Below are positions 10,255 to 19,496 of a stretch of 64,000 nt of DNA, one piece after another. Under the pieces are notes generated by a model, which worked only from the letters and a program-made list of their open reading frames with translations, ran no database searches and was not told the origin of the DNA. Numbering within the stretch: position 1 is the stretch's first letter; the number at the start of each line of letters is the position of its first letter. The stretch spans positions 1,550,001 through 1,614,000 of the forward strand of contig OZ245405.1 of NCBI GenBank assembly GCA_965226695.1, written 5' to 3'. A program made the position numbers and the translations under genes. This DNA comes from CATOSD01 sp965226695. GTDB lineage: Bacteria; Chloroflexota; Dehalococcoidia; Lucifugimonadales; CATOSD01.

Positions 10255-10480
10255 CGTGCACCTCCCACCAGCAGCCGGTCGTACACACCGAGGTCCACCG
10301 TCCCTGACAGCTTCAGGTCCGGCACCGGCGGCGGAGCAGGCGCCGACAACCTGCGCACCATCGCGTAGTCAAAGCTCAGGCCGGACTCAAGCAGTCTCCC
10401 AAGCGCTATGTTGCACGAGAAGTCTACTCCGCAATCCAGAAACCTGCTCAGATACTCGACCCAGATCCACCGTCTAGTTA
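10251..10480 (-). pseudogene. IstA transposase, C-terminal remnant
   Basis: Roughly 75 codons (LGRLLESGLSFDYAMVRRL ... VDLGVYDRLL) match the C-terminal tail of IS21 IstA proteins. The DDE core and DNA-binding part are missing. The 5' limit is where the IS1380 leader begins. It overlaps the istB start by four bases, the classical IS21 arrangement. Confidence 0.65.
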
Positions 10481-10488
10481 CAGAAGAA

Positions 10489-10685
10489 GGCCTCGTTGGA
10501 GCCGGCGGCAAAGCCGGCTATGATGGTATGTAGCAACAACAGCCCATCACCAACGAGGTGCGACCACTATGCAGCAAACGACACTTCCCTTCCACTACGC
10601 GGAGGAGAACGATTCTACTGGTATGACGGCGTTGTCGGGCCTGCCGGCGTATCTGGACCTGGCCGCGGTGGCACGACTGGGGGAG
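10489..10685 (+). pseudogene. IS1380-type transposase remnant 1 with leader hairpin
   Basis: Codons from the ATG at 10569 (QQTTLPFHY, TALSGLPAYLDLAAVARLG) match the N-terminus of IS1380-family transposases. Similarity ends at about 10685, exactly where a 32-base repeat begins. Upstream, cctcgttgg (10489-10497) and ccaacgagg (10551-10559) pair around an inner gccggc/gccggc hairpin; this long leader structure precedes the start codon. Only about 40 codons remain. Confidence 0.6.
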
Positions 10686-10717
10686 TGTCAAGGGCGGAGG
10701 GATATTAGGCCACGGGG
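10686..10717 (-). repeat. 32-base repeat at an IS border (copy 1)
   Basis: The minus-strand sequence here matches 30 of 32 bases of 15601-15632. It runs from ccccgtggcctaatatcc to ccgcccttgaca. In this copy it separates an IS1380 fragment from an IS end remnant; in the other it directly follows the ISNCY-like element. Sequence on both sides of the two copies is unrelated. Confidence 0.8.
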
Positions 10718-10747
10718 CGGAGCAACAGTGTACCAGTTGAGCGGCGG

Positions 10748-11516
10748 TGTTCAGCGAAGATGTCCGTCTGCGACGGGTGTCGTCGGGATCCCTTAGCCCG
10801 AATCCACCGATTCATAGAGGTGGACGGCGTGAGGACAGCGGAAGGGTGTGAGGGAGTTACAGGCGCGATTATCCGGGCTTGTATTCGGGTAGGCGGGAGG
10901 TCGCCGGGGGGGGCAAGATGAGGACAGAGGACACGGAAGGAACCGCTCGCGGACCGTGGTGGCGCGAGTTTGCGGGGACCTCGGTTGTGCGCTGGGCGGG
11001 TCGGTGGCAAACGAGAGCCGTCAGGCTGGGAGTGGAATGGCTCGGAGCCGGGCGAGGGCGCGGCCGAACTTCTCCTGCCACGGCCAGCTCTGTGGCAAGG
11101 GTGCAGGCCGTCCCTCCGGTGCGCAACGCATCGGCGTCGTCAATGCAGTCGCCGCCAGCCAGCGCGGAAGCGACCAAGGTCATCACCTTGTCGCCGGTGT
11201 TGGCTCGGCCCGGGGCGTTACCCAGATTCAGGCGCTCCTGCACCAGTTGGGAAAGGCCGAGGTGGTGGGCCAGGGTGGCGGGAAGGAGCAGCCCGGCGTT
11301 GGCCACCAGGCGGTGGTCGTCGAAGGCGATTTTGATGCGGTCGGGGTGGTTGCGTGGTAGCATCTATTGGGTGCTCCATGTTCTGGGGTCGGTTTGCTGT
11401 TACAAAACCATTATCCCAGATTCAAAGGAGCACCTTCTTGCCTCTTCAGCAGGCTTCCCACACGCCACCGTTCGGTGGATTCGGGCTTAAACGGACATTT
11501 TCCCTGAACAGCGACA
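10748..11516. mobile_element. Deleted IS segment bounded by ISNCY-like ends
   Basis: The left border (10748-10770, ttcagcgaagatgtccgtct) resembles the terminal repeats of the intact element at 21062. The right border (11491-11516, gacattttccctgaacagcgaca) resembles the right end of the copy at 13959. Between them is no ISNCY transposase, only decayed sequence and an IS1380 fragment. The region looks like nested insertion followed by deletion; exact borders are uncertain. Confidence 0.45.
10869..11434 (-). pseudogene. IS1380-type transposase remnant 2 with leader hairpin
   Basis: From the start at 11363 the minus strand encodes an IS1380 N-terminal region (FDDHRLVANAGLLLPATLA, GRANTGDKVMTLVASALAGG, CIDDADALRTGGT). 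Homology is lost after about 90 codons in a low-complexity Pro/Arg frame, so the DDE core is absent. The leader contains ggtgctcc (11362-11372 region) paired with ggagcacc near 11427-11434 in the same arrangement as remnant 1. The two remnants are different IS1380 subtypes and lie in opposite orientations. Confidence 0.65.
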
Positions 11517-11547
11517 CCGTGCCAGCACCATTCAACGCTGTCCTCCA

Positions 11548-12231
11548 TCAACCGCGCGTGGCAATCCAGACGACATGATGTGCGCCTCCCTTGCGGCTGC
11601 TTCCACCACGCGCCCGCACCTTGACTTCATCCACCTCGAAGCCGGCACGGCGCAAACGTCTGACGAATGGCGGTTGAGAACCGGCAGACCATATCGCCAA
11701 TACCCCGCCGCGCCGCAACGCCGCGTAGGTGGCGGTCAGCCCCGGCAGGCTGTAAAGCCAGTTGTTGCCCTTTCGGACCATCGCCTCCGCGCCATTGTCG
11801 ACATCAAGCATGATGGTATCGTAGTCACCTCTGGCGGCCGTTATCAACTGGACAACGTCGGCTTCATGGAGTTCAGTCCGGCGGTCGTCAAGAGGTCGGC
11901 CGGCCAAATCGGCAAGCACTCCCCGGTTCCATTCAACCACGGCTGGCACCAGCTCCGCGACCACCACCCGGGCATCCTCGCCAAGGATGTCCAGCGCCGT
12001 TCTCACTGAGTAGCCCATTCCCAGACCGCCAATCAGAACGCGGGCCCTCAGCCGTTTTGCCAAGTTCTGACAGCCCAGTCTAGCCATGGCTTCTTCTGAC
12101 CCATAAACCCGGCTGTTCATGAGTTCCTGGTTATCCGCTTTGAGCGAGAACTCAGAGTCACGTTGGTACAAAACGAGCTCCGCTCCTCCGCCAGGGGTTT
12201 GGGCCCGGCCGATCAACTGCCAAGGATTCAT
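11548..12231 (-). CDS. Spermidine-synthase-like SAM-dependent enzyme
   Basis: A 227-residue Rossmann protein of the spermidine synthase/spermine synthase superfamily. The glycine-rich GGLGMGYSVR motif near 90, the acidic VVAELVPAVVEWNRG at strand 2 and TIMLDVDNGAE at strand 4 are visible. It lacks the N-terminal beta-domain and the GGGDG catalytic loop of true spermidine synthases, so it may act on another acceptor; annotators often call this type 'spermidine synthase' without biochemical support. The ATG at 12231 is solid and the frame is intact despite being wedged between IS debris. An IS701 element inserted only about 40 bases upstream of the start has probably displaced its native promoter. 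Confidence 0.75.
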   Translation of the reverse strand: MNPWQLIGRAQTPGGGAELVLYQRDSEFSLKADNQELMNSRVYGSEEAMARLGCQNLAKRLRARVLIGGLGMGYSVRTALDILGEDARVVVAELVPAVVEWNRGVLADLAGRPLDDRRTELHEADVVQLITAARGDYDTIMLDVDNGAEAMVRKGNNWLYSLPGLTATYAALRRGGVLAIWSAGSQPPFVRRLRRAGFEVDEVKVRARGGSSRKGGAHHVVWIATRG

Positions 12232-12272
12232 TGATACCTCACGATCATGTCTGGAGCAGCCGGGGCAATATC

Positions 12273-13738
12273 CTAGTATTACAACGACAGTTCATGGAGG
12301 GATGGCCCGTGGCAGGGGAACGGCGGCGCGGCGCTTGGCATGGGAGCGCCGGGCCCGTTCGTTACTATCCTGAGTCTCCTCCAGCCACCGCAGCAGTTCA
12401 AAGGGCCCGAACCGTTCCCGGGGCAGCATCTCCCGCACCACCCGGTACACTTGGGGCCGGGTTATATGGGGCATCTTTTTCCCCCCAAGCCTGCTGCAGG
12501 CTCAGCAGAAAGGCCCCGGCCAGCAGGCACAGGGCCACGTGGTGATGCCAGCCCGCCCAGGTGCGGGTCTCGTACTCGTCCAGCCCCACGTCGCTCTTCT
12601 CCGTCTCGAACTCGGTCTCAATACGCCACCTTGAGCCTCCCACGCAGGCCAAGGTCTCCAGGGGAGTGTCCTCAGGAGCATTGGACAGGTAGTAGCGAGG
12701 TTCGCTGCCGTCCAGGTTCCGGCGCCAGACGGCCCAGTGGATCTCGCCGGGCTTACGCCTGCTGGTCGGACGCACCCTCTGGGCGCTGAACAGGTAACTG
12801 CGGGGACCCTGGCTACCCTCGGCCACCGTTATCTCCCGCCAGGCCTCCTCCGGTAATTCATCACCACGCTCCCCCATAGTGCGCCGCTGTCCGGCTACGA
12901 GCCTGGGCTTGGGGGGACCACCCCGTCCCAGATAGGCAGAAGTGGTCCACACCGGTTCCACCGGCCACACCGTAAAGCCCGCCGGCACGTCCAGCACATA
13001 GCGCATCCCCAGGGCCGCCAGTCCCTCGCGGAAGGGCGGCGACATCCCGAAGGCGTCGTCTGCGGCCACCCATCCCGCCCTCATATGGCCCCGCTCCAGG
13101 GCCCGTTCCAACATTTCCAACGCCAACTCTGTCTTGCCTCGATACTTCCGCCTTTCCTCAGGCACTCCAGCCGACGCGCACCGTTCTTTGTCCGAGACCC
13201 AGCTCTCCGGCAGATAAAGCCCCTTGTCCACCAGGGCCCGGCCCAAGGGACTGACGTAGGCCAGGAACATCCCCGCCTGGCAGTTGGCCACCTTGCCAAG
13301 TCTGCCACAGTACTGCCTCGCCACTCCCACCGACTTCCTGCCCTGCTTGGGGAAATCGCTGCCGTCCAGCACCCATATCGCCTCCGGGTGCCCCAGCCGG
13401 GGTCCCAGATACTCCTGAAGACGTCCTATGACTATGTCGTCATTCCAGGGGGATTCAGCGAGAAACCGCTGCATCACCCTGGCTGATGCCGGAACCGTCT
13501 CCGACAGATTCTCGGCGTTGCGCCGCTCCCCGGACTGGACCAGGAGAGCCTGGAGATAATGACCGCTGTGGTCCCGCGCTTCCCTGCGGCCAAACAGCGC
13601 AGCGAAGTAAGCGTGAAACTCCCGAAAGTCCTGGTACACCTGCTCGAAAACCGCAGCATACACTTCCCTGCCTCACTTGCTCAAGCGTTGCCTGCCCCGC
13701 CCATCATGGTATCACGACAACCGTCGTTGTAATACTAG
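12273..13738 (-). mobile_element. IS701-family insertion sequence
   Basis: The element is bounded by inverted repeats tattacaacgac (12277-12288) and gtcgttgtaata (13723-13734), flanked by ctag at 12273-12276 and 13735-13738. CTAG fits the YTAR four-base duplication known for IS701. It carries one transposase gene on the minus strand, almost filling it. Complete ends and duplication indicate a recent insertion compared with the surrounding debris. Confidence 0.8.
12292..13663 (-). pseudogene. IS701 transposase with 3' frameshift
   Basis: The first frame (12398-13663) encodes a DDE transposase of the IS701/DUF4338-like fold with LDGSDFPKQG near 100 (first Asp), VAADDAFG near 195 and ETEFETEKSDVGLDEYE with the catalytic Glu. 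After LLSLQQAWGEK the frame runs into unrelated residues, whereas another frame continues with KMPHITRPQVYRVVREMLP, the expected family C-terminus. The switch lies in a run of six G and five A (minus strand, 12475-12486), so one extra base in the homopolymer is the simplest cause. The DDE core is intact, so some activity is possible if the frame is recovered. Confidence 0.75.
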
Positions 13739-13958
13739 CAGCCCGTCTGAGGATTACCTGATGGGCCTTTGGTACAGGCGAGGTCAGACGGCGACAACTA
13801 TTGTTGCCGGGTGCAGCCACTGACGGACCAATAGTTTCGTTCGCCTCACTGTGCCGACCACCCTGACTATGTTCGGGACACTTGCGGCAAACCTGTTAGT
13901 CGGTGTTTCGTGAGGCTGAGCCACCCCAAAGCGGAACAGTTTGAGCAGGTTGTGACCT

Positions 13959-15600
13959 GTAGTTGTTCAGCATAAGTGTCAGTAGGTAACTGTTCAGCAA
14001 AAATGTCACATTATGGAGAATGTGACGTTCAACCAAAAGGAACAGGCGAGGATTCGAGTACTCAATAGCTTCCTTACGAAGCATATGACGATAGAGCAGG
14101 CATCTACGCTGATGGGAGTGAGCATACGCCAAGCATAGCGCATTCTAGCGGCATACAGAGGAGGGAAGGAGCAGCCGCAGTTGCTCACGGTCATCGAGGG
14201 CGCAGAGCACCCAACGCGATATCGGAGGATACAAAGGCTGTTGTGCTTCATCTGGCACGCACCAGGTACGCTGGAACGAACCATACGCATATGAGCGAGT
14301 TGTTGAGTGAACACGAAGGCATAGACATAACTCGCAGCACGCTGCGTCGTCTGCTGGTAAGCGCCGGTGAGAACAGCCCACGAGGTAGGCGTCCACCCAA
14401 ACACCGAGTCCGTCGTCAACGGATGCCGCGTGAGGGGATGCTGATACAGATAGACGGCAGCTACCACAGGTGGCTTGGAAAAGATAGACCGCAGTTCACA
14501 CTGCTTCTGGCGGTGGATGATGCCACAGGGAAGGTGGTCAATGCCCTGTTCTGCGAACTGGAGAACACTCACAGCTACTTCCTGTTACTCGACGGACTGA
14601 TGCGGCGTAGGGGCATACCCCTCGCACTTTATGCGGATCGGCCGCCGTCTTCAAGCATACGCCTTCACCGGAGACTGTCGGCGCTCCCACCCAGCTCAGT
14701 CGGGCTTTGGACGAGCTTGGCGTACAGCTGATATTCGCTCTATCGCCTCAGGCCAAGGGTCGGGTGGAACGCGCCGCGGGAACGTTCCAGGACAGGCTCG
14801 TCACGGAGCTGCGGCTTGCGGGCGCGACCACTGTCGACGATGCCAACCACGTGCTGAACGACTTCCTTCCTCGCTTCAACGGTCGCTTCAAGGTGCCTGC
14901 GCAGGAGTCGGAAGTCGCCTACTGCACCGTGGATGAGGAGACGCGCCTGGAGAGGATCCTGTGCTTCAAGTATAGGCGCAGAGTCGCCAGGGACAACACG
15001 GTCAGATACCGCTGGCGCACCCTGCAATTGCTGCCAGGCACCGACCGGCCGACCTACGCCGGCGCAGCTGTGGATGTGCTTGAAGGACTGGACGGTAACC
15101 TGGCGGTGCAGCACGAGGGACACGACATCCCTTCTCAGGAAGCGCCGCCGCGTCCGAGTGTCCTTCGGGGCTTCGCCGGAAGAACCACACACACCCTCGT
15201 CATCCAGCAGCCCACCAATGGGCTGAGTAGAAAATGGGCAGCCAGGCTGGCGACTCTGGACACCAACCACGATGCCGAGCAGCCCATCGACGCCTCCAGA
15301 CGCAACGGCACGGGGCGAGTTCGCAAAACGGTGAGTCGGCGGCGCAGGAAGCCTACGCCGCTGCAGACGGCCAGGTGGAAAGCGGTGCAGCAAGCGAAGC
15401 GAAAGGGACTGTCCATTCGTGGGATCGCTCGAGAACTGGGCATACACAGGAACACTGTGAGGAAGTACATGAACGCTGAGAGCCCACCAATGGCCCGCCC
15501 TCGGCTGACATCCAGGACCAATTGATCTGATACCATCACCGATTTAGTTAGTGACATTTATGCTGGTCACTCACACTGACATTTATCCTGGACAGCGACA
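13959..15600 (+). mobile_element. ISNCY-like element, copy A (inactive)
   Basis: The element begins with TGTAGTTGTTCAGC and ends with the complementary GACAGCGACA. Each end carries two related repeats of the form ttcagcataagtgtcac/tcctggacagcgaca, about 20 bases apart. Its length of 1642 bases equals that of copy B at 21062-22703, although the two sequences have diverged. No clear target duplication was seen. A 32-base repeat follows immediately at 15601. Confidence 0.75.
14013..15525 (+). pseudogene. ISNCY-like transposase, copy A, broken
   Basis: The gene starts at the ATG at 14013 but meets an in-frame TAG at 14136-14138, then changes frame before 14243 and again near 14640-14710. Recognisable parts are the HTH N-terminus, IQIDGSYHRWLG with the first catalytic Asp, LYADR with a damaged second block, GRVERAAGTFQDRL with the catalytic Glu, and the C-terminal second helix-turn-helix (GIARELGIHRNTVRKYMN). 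It aligns along its whole length with the intact transposase at 21117-22628, which proves the lesions. Confidence 0.8.
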
Positions 15601-15632
15601 CCCCGTGGCCTAATATCCTGCCGCCCTTGACA
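15601..15632 (+). repeat. 32-base repeat at an IS border (copy 2)
   Basis: This copy starts with the first base after ISNCY-like copy A and ends in ccgcccttgaca. It matches the minus strand of 10686-10717 at 30 of 32 positions. The tail motif also appears at 5071-5082 and, as ccgccctttaca, at 22748-22759, each time at or near an IS border. Confidence 0.8.
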
Positions 15633-15856
15633 GACTACGGGGTAGGGCTTCAACAGGCGTAGTGAATTAGGATACGGCTTCTAGGTACTCCCCCAGGGCC
15701 TTTCGATTTTCAATGATTCACGCCATAATTCTCTTGGAAGCGGGACCCTATCACTCGCCACATCTGGACGCTGCATTTGCATGAGCGCCAAATTTGACCG
15801 TCAATTTGGGTAGACCAAAGAGCACTACTCGGGAGGGTGGAGATTCGGACATAGCC

Positions 15857-17662
15857 ATGCTCAGACTCCTTAGTGTCACCAACTTCGCGACCATAGAACG
15901 GCTCGAAATAGAGTTGGCGCCCGGCTTTAGCGTACTAACCGGGGAGACGGGAGCCGGCAAGTCGATCATCGTGGATGCGCTGAGCCTTTTACTTGGAGGA
16001 CGCGCCGATGTCGGCATGGTACGTTCCGGCGCTCGCCAGTCCAGAGTAGAGGGCATCTTCCTGCTTAGAGGCGACATCTCTCAGAAAATCAATGTTGCTA
16101 TGGATGAGTACGAAATTGACGTAGGCGAAGAGGAGATAATTCTCGCTCGGGAGGTCAACGTGGACGGGCGCAACACCTGCCGTGTGAACGGGCGCATCGT
16201 ACCTCTCAGGCTGTTGAGCGCACTGGCCCAACACCTAGTGGACATCCATGGCCAAAATCAGCACTTATCCCTTCTCCGTGTACGTGAGCACATGGATATC
16301 CTGGACAAGTATGGAGGGCTATGGCAGCTTCGCATCGAGGTGGCAGAGAGCGTCCGCCAACTAACGGATGTGCGTCAAGAGCTAGACCGGCTTCGGAAGG
16401 ATGAACAAGAGCTTGCTCAACGGGTGGATTTTTTGAAGTATCAGGTAGGAGAGATCAGCGCAGCAAATCTACGCCCAACTGAAGATGATGACCTGACCCT
16501 GGAGAGGGACCGGGTTGCCAACGCAGAGCGAATTATCACACTGTCCGACCACGCTTACAGAGCGCTATACGATAGCTTCGTCGGGCACGAATCGGTCATG
16601 GACCTTATCGGCCAGGTGTCCAAGGACCTTTCCCAACTGGAGCGTCTGGACCCCTCAATGAGCCAGATCCTTGAGTCGGTAGACGCCTTGACGCACCAGG
16701 TGGACGAGTTGGCGCGTGCACTCCGAAGCTATCGTGACGGCATCGAATACAGCCCGGTCCGTCTTCAGGAGCTTGAGGAGCGTTTGGACTTGATCAACAG
16801 TCTCAAAAGGAAGTACGGCAGTACCATCGAAGAAATCCTGGAATTCGGCGAGAGGGCCTCGCAGGAGCTGGAAAAGCTAAATTACAGCGAAGAGCGAATG
16901 GAGGGATTGAAGTCCCGAGAGATCGATCTTCGAAGGCAGGTCGGCAGACTTGCGGGTCAGCTCTCCGAAGCCCGGCAACACGGAGCCAAGCGCCTGGCTG
17001 ATGCCATACAGGAAGAGGTCGCTGGGCTGGCCTTGGGACATGCCCAAGTGCTTGTGGATATCCGTCAATCAGACTCGGAGGACGGTGTGCCGGTTGGGAC
17101 CGCGGATCCGGTCCGGTACGCAACACCTTCTTTAGGTGGGGAGTCTATCAGGCACCTCGGGTACAACGGGACAGGCATAGACTCTGTGGAATTCTTGATG
17201 TCACTGAACCCGGGCGAACCGCCACGGCCCCTAGCCAGGATCGCCTCGGGAGGAGAAGCCTCCAGGCTAATGCTCGCCATAAAAACCATCCTATCCACGG
17301 CTGACCAGATCCCAATACTCGTGTTCGACGAGGTCGATGCGGGTATAGGAGGTCGAATCGGGAGTGTCCTGGGTCAGAAACTATGGGGTCTGTCCAAGAC
17401 CCACCAGGTGTTATGCGTAACTCACCTCCCGCAAATAGCGTGCTACGCAGACCACCACGCTAAGGTTACAAAACTTGCCTCATATGACAGGACCGTGACA
17501 TCGGTGCAGGGCTTGGACGGCGAGGCCAGGGTGACGGAACTTAGTCAGATGCTGGGCTCCGAAAGCGGCGCAACCCGCACCAACGCCTTAGAGATGCTAC
17601 AACAAGCCAAGAGCTGGAAAGATAGCAAAAGGGTGCATCCCATCCAGGGAACTCTTGCATAA
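15857..17662 (+). CDS. recN: DNA repair protein RecN
   Basis: A 601-residue SMC-like ATPase. The N-terminus has Walker A GETGAGKSIIVDALSLLLGG near residue 35, then a long coiled-coil region (about 160-370), a LARIASGGEASRLMLAIKT signature near 465 and Walker B ILVFDEVDAGIGG near 495, followed by the CVTHLPQIA switch. RecN binds DNA ends and holds broken chromosomes together for RecA-dependent double-strand-break repair. The frame extends upstream to 15794, but the ATG at 15857 directly precedes the conserved LRLLSVTNFATIE beta strand and has a GGAGGGTGGAG ribosome site 15 bases away. Length is slightly above the usual 550-570. A housekeeping gene, it sits alone between IS blocks. Confidence 0.92.
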   Translation: MLRLLSVTNFATIERLEIELAPGFSVLTGETGAGKSIIVDALSLLLGGRADVGMVRSGARQSRVEGIFLLRGDISQKINVAMDEYEIDVGEEEIILAREVNVDGRNTCRVNGRIVPLRLLSALAQHLVDIHGQNQHLSLLRVREHMDILDKYGGLWQLRIEVAESVRQLTDVRQELDRLRKDEQELAQRVDFLKYQVGEISAANLRPTEDDDLTLERDRVANAERIITLSDHAYRALYDSFVGHESVMDLIGQVSKDLSQLERLDPSMSQILESVDALTHQVDELARALRSYRDGIEYSPVRLQELEERLDLINSLKRKYGSTIEEILEFGERASQELEKLNYSEERMEGLKSREIDLRRQVGRLAGQLSEARQHGAKRLADAIQEEVAGLALGHAQVLVDIRQSDSEDGVPVGTADPVRYATPSLGGESIRHLGYNGTGIDSVEFLMSLNPGEPPRPLARIASGGEASRLMLAIKTILSTADQIPILVFDEVDAGIGGRIGSVLGQKLWGLSKTHQVLCVTHLPQIACYADHHAKVTKLASYDRTVTSVQGLDGEARVTELSQMLGSESGATRTNALEMLQQAKSWKDSKRVHPIQGTLA

Positions 17663-17921
17663 CCGCCAAGGACGTAGACTCGAACCTATCTCATGTCTAT
17701 TGGCGCCATCGGCCAGAGTGCTAAGCTAAACCTCAGCGAGAAGGATCCGCGTTCTATACGGTGGGGGTCATCAAACTGAACGGAATCGCGAGTGATATTC
17801 GCGAGCCGCGAACTCCCTGATTGGGGATGGCCCGAACCCGGGCGAGCGAAATAGGGGCATGCGCATCAAGAGCGTCGTGCCGTCGCATGAGGAAGGGCCG
17901 TAACCACCGCAAAGCGAGGCG
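17663..17921. other. Intergenic region between recN and the Cache-domain gene
   Basis: No gene is recognised. A hairpin tcgcga/tcgcga with a seven-base loop (17786-17804) lies between the two convergent genes and could help terminate either transcript, but it has no T run. A T-loop-like gttcgagtc on the minus strand near 17675 does not fold into a tRNA. Confidence 0.35.
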
Positions 17922-18434
17922 TTACCGGGCGGGGGCATCCACGGGCAGATCGGTCGTGATTATGGCGAAAATTCCCTTGGCATCGCGTGCCGGGACAGAG
18001 CGGGTGATCATCCAGATCTCGCCGCCGCCCGCATCAAAGTAGGGGGCCGTCCAGACTCCCGCATTTGCGGAGAGTGGCGCCGTTAGCCAGTCCTGCGCCT
18101 CGATGTTATAGGAAGGCACGGCGAGGTCTATGGTGGCGTAGCCGTCGGCCGTGCGATAGACGTAGTGGCTCGTGATGACGGTGCCAGAGCGATCCAGCAG
18201 CGCAGCGGCACTGCCAAAGAATGCCGGATGGGCCTCCAAGTAGGCCTGTAAACGCTCCGTATGCGCGGCTGCATCGGCCGGTCGATTCTCCACCAACTCC
18301 GACACCAAGGTATCAAGGGCGGCTACCACGGCACTCCGCGAAGCCTCCTGGTTTGATGGGCTGTCGGTGCACGCCTGAGTGGCCACGAGGGCAAGCAGCG
18401 TGAGAAACACGGCGATCGGCGCGCGCATGGTCAT
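17922..18434 (-). CDS. Cache/PDC-domain lipoprotein
   Basis: From the ATG at 18434 the protein has about 170 residues: a signal peptide (RAPIAVFLTLLALVATQAC) with lipobox cysteine, then a single PDC/Cache-type sensor domain. The hallmark GVWTAPYFDAGGGEIWMITR strand pair near 130-150 is clear. Such domains normally form the extracellular ligand-binding part of chemoreceptors or kinases; here no transmembrane signalling part follows, so it is a free-standing lipid-anchored binding protein, maybe feeding a receptor elsewhere. The reading frame extends to 18533, but that extension puts a charged stretch before the signal peptide and is unlikely. It is convergent with recN and borders the IS21 element. 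Confidence 0.7.
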   Translation of the reverse strand: MTMRAPIAVFLTLLALVATQACTDSPSNQEASRSAVVAALDTLVSELVENRPADAAAHTERLQAYLEAHPAFFGSAAALLDRSGTVITSHYVYRTADGYATIDLAVPSYNIEAQDWLTAPLSANAGVWTAPYFDAGGGEIWMITRSVPARDAKGIFAIITTDLPVDAPAR

Positions 18435-18713
18435 TCTTCTTGTGCTCACAGCAACGGATGCCGCAGGGCGTTCACTAGACCGATTCCGATTTTCTTCCCC
18501 GCCGGAAAGCGCCAGCATGTGCGCCCTCTCCAAAGAAGTGGCTGCCGAAACCTATACGGTGAAATCCGAGCATTTGTCAATCTGATGCAATACGCTGGCA
18601 GGGCGAACTGCACAGCCTGTCGCCCCACTGTCGCAGAGTCAGGCTGAACAGGAAAACGGCGACCAAGTCTGCGGGGATACAGGAGCCCTTAGTGTGAGCG
18701 AGCTCGGTGGAGT

Positions 18714-19496
18714 CTAGGCGTCAGGGGAATCGCCGGCTGCGCGTGTGGTGGCGGTCTGCCTGCTCTGCTTGAGCCGGTAGCTCTCGCCGTTCAGCTCCAG
18801 GATGTGAACGCGGTGAGTGAGGCGGTCCAGCAGGGCGCCGGTCAGCCTCTCGGAGCCGAAGACCTCGGTCCACTCGTCGAAGGGAAGGTTGGTGGTGACC
18901 AGGATAGACCCTCTCTCGTAGCGCTGGCTGAAGACCTCGAAGAGGAGCTCCGCGCCGGTCTTGGAGAGTGGGACGAAGCCCAGCTCGTCGACGATGAGCA
19001 GCTTGAGTCGGGCCAGCTTCTTCTGGAGGTTGAGCAGTCGCCGCTCGTCCCTGGCCTCGATCAACTCGTGGACCAGCGAGGCGGCGGTGGTGAAGCCGAC
19101 CGACAGCCCCCTCTGGCAGGCTGCGAGCCCCAGGCCGAGCGCCACGTGGGTCTTGCCGGTGCCGCTGTTGCCGATAGCGATGACGTTCTCACGCCGGTCG
19201 ACGTACTCGCAGCGTGCCAGCTGCATGACCAGGTGCTTGTTCACCGAGGGGATTGCCAGGAAGTCGAAGGTGTCGAGGCTCTTGGTGGCAGGGAAGCGCG
19301 CAGCCCTGATCCTGCGGTCGACCATGCGATGATGGCGGTCTATCAGCTCAAGCTCTGAGAGCCTCAGCAGGTAGCCCGGATGGTCGACGCCCTCGGCGGC
19401 GCACTGGCCGGCCACCTTGCCGTACTCTCTCAGGAAGGTCGGCAGCTTCAGCTCCCTCAGGTGGTGCTCCAGCAGCACCGTAGACCTGTCGCTCAC
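18714..19496 (-). CDS. istB: IstB transposition helper ATPase (IS21 lineage 2)
   Basis: A 260-residue AAA+ ATPase of the DnaC/IstB type. Walker A is IGNSGTGKTH, Walker B LLIVDELGFVP and sensor region SILVTTNLPFDEW. IstB oligomerises on DNA and directs IstA to target sites. The start chosen is the GTG at 19496 because it overlaps the istA stop (GTGA) and begins directly at the conserved helix LLEHHLRELKLPTFLREY; an upstream ATG at 19616 lies inside istA. The frame is intact, so it could serve related IS21 copies in trans. Confidence 0.85.
   Translation of the reverse strand: MSDRSTVLLEHHLRELKLPTFLREYGKVAGQCAAEGVDHPGYLLRLSELELIDRHHRMVDRRIRAARFPATKSLDTFDFLAIPSVNKHLVMQLARCEYVDRRENVIAIGNSGTGKTHVALGLGLAACQRGLSVGFTTAASLVHELIEARDERRLLNLQKKLARLKLLIVDELGFVPLSKTGAELLFEVFSQRYERGSILVTTNLPFDEWTEVFGSERLTGALLDRLTHRVHILELNGESYRLKQSRQTATTRAAGDSPDA

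Larger units (their letters stand above)
9437..10480 (-). mobile_element. IS21-family element remnant (lineage 1)
   Basis: The segment holds the 3' end of istA and a full-length but interrupted istB in the usual overlapping order. At the istB end are two near-identical short repeats (catttttgccggttg and catttttggcggcc, 9444-9480), the multiple terminal repeats expected of IS21 elements. The istA side is lost and abuts an IS1380 leader near 10485. Its IstB differs clearly from the IstB at 18714, so it is a separate lineage. Confidence 0.7.

Noticed and set aside
12475..12490. Programmed -1 frameshift in the IS701 transposase
   Set aside because: The required shift is +1 (or -2), which does not fit an A-AAA-AAG slip; a homopolymer length change is simpler.
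17663..17750. Possible tRNA on the minus strand (gttcgagtc T-loop)
   Set aside because: T-stem and D-stem do not pair and no matching acceptor stem exists; at most a decayed fragment.
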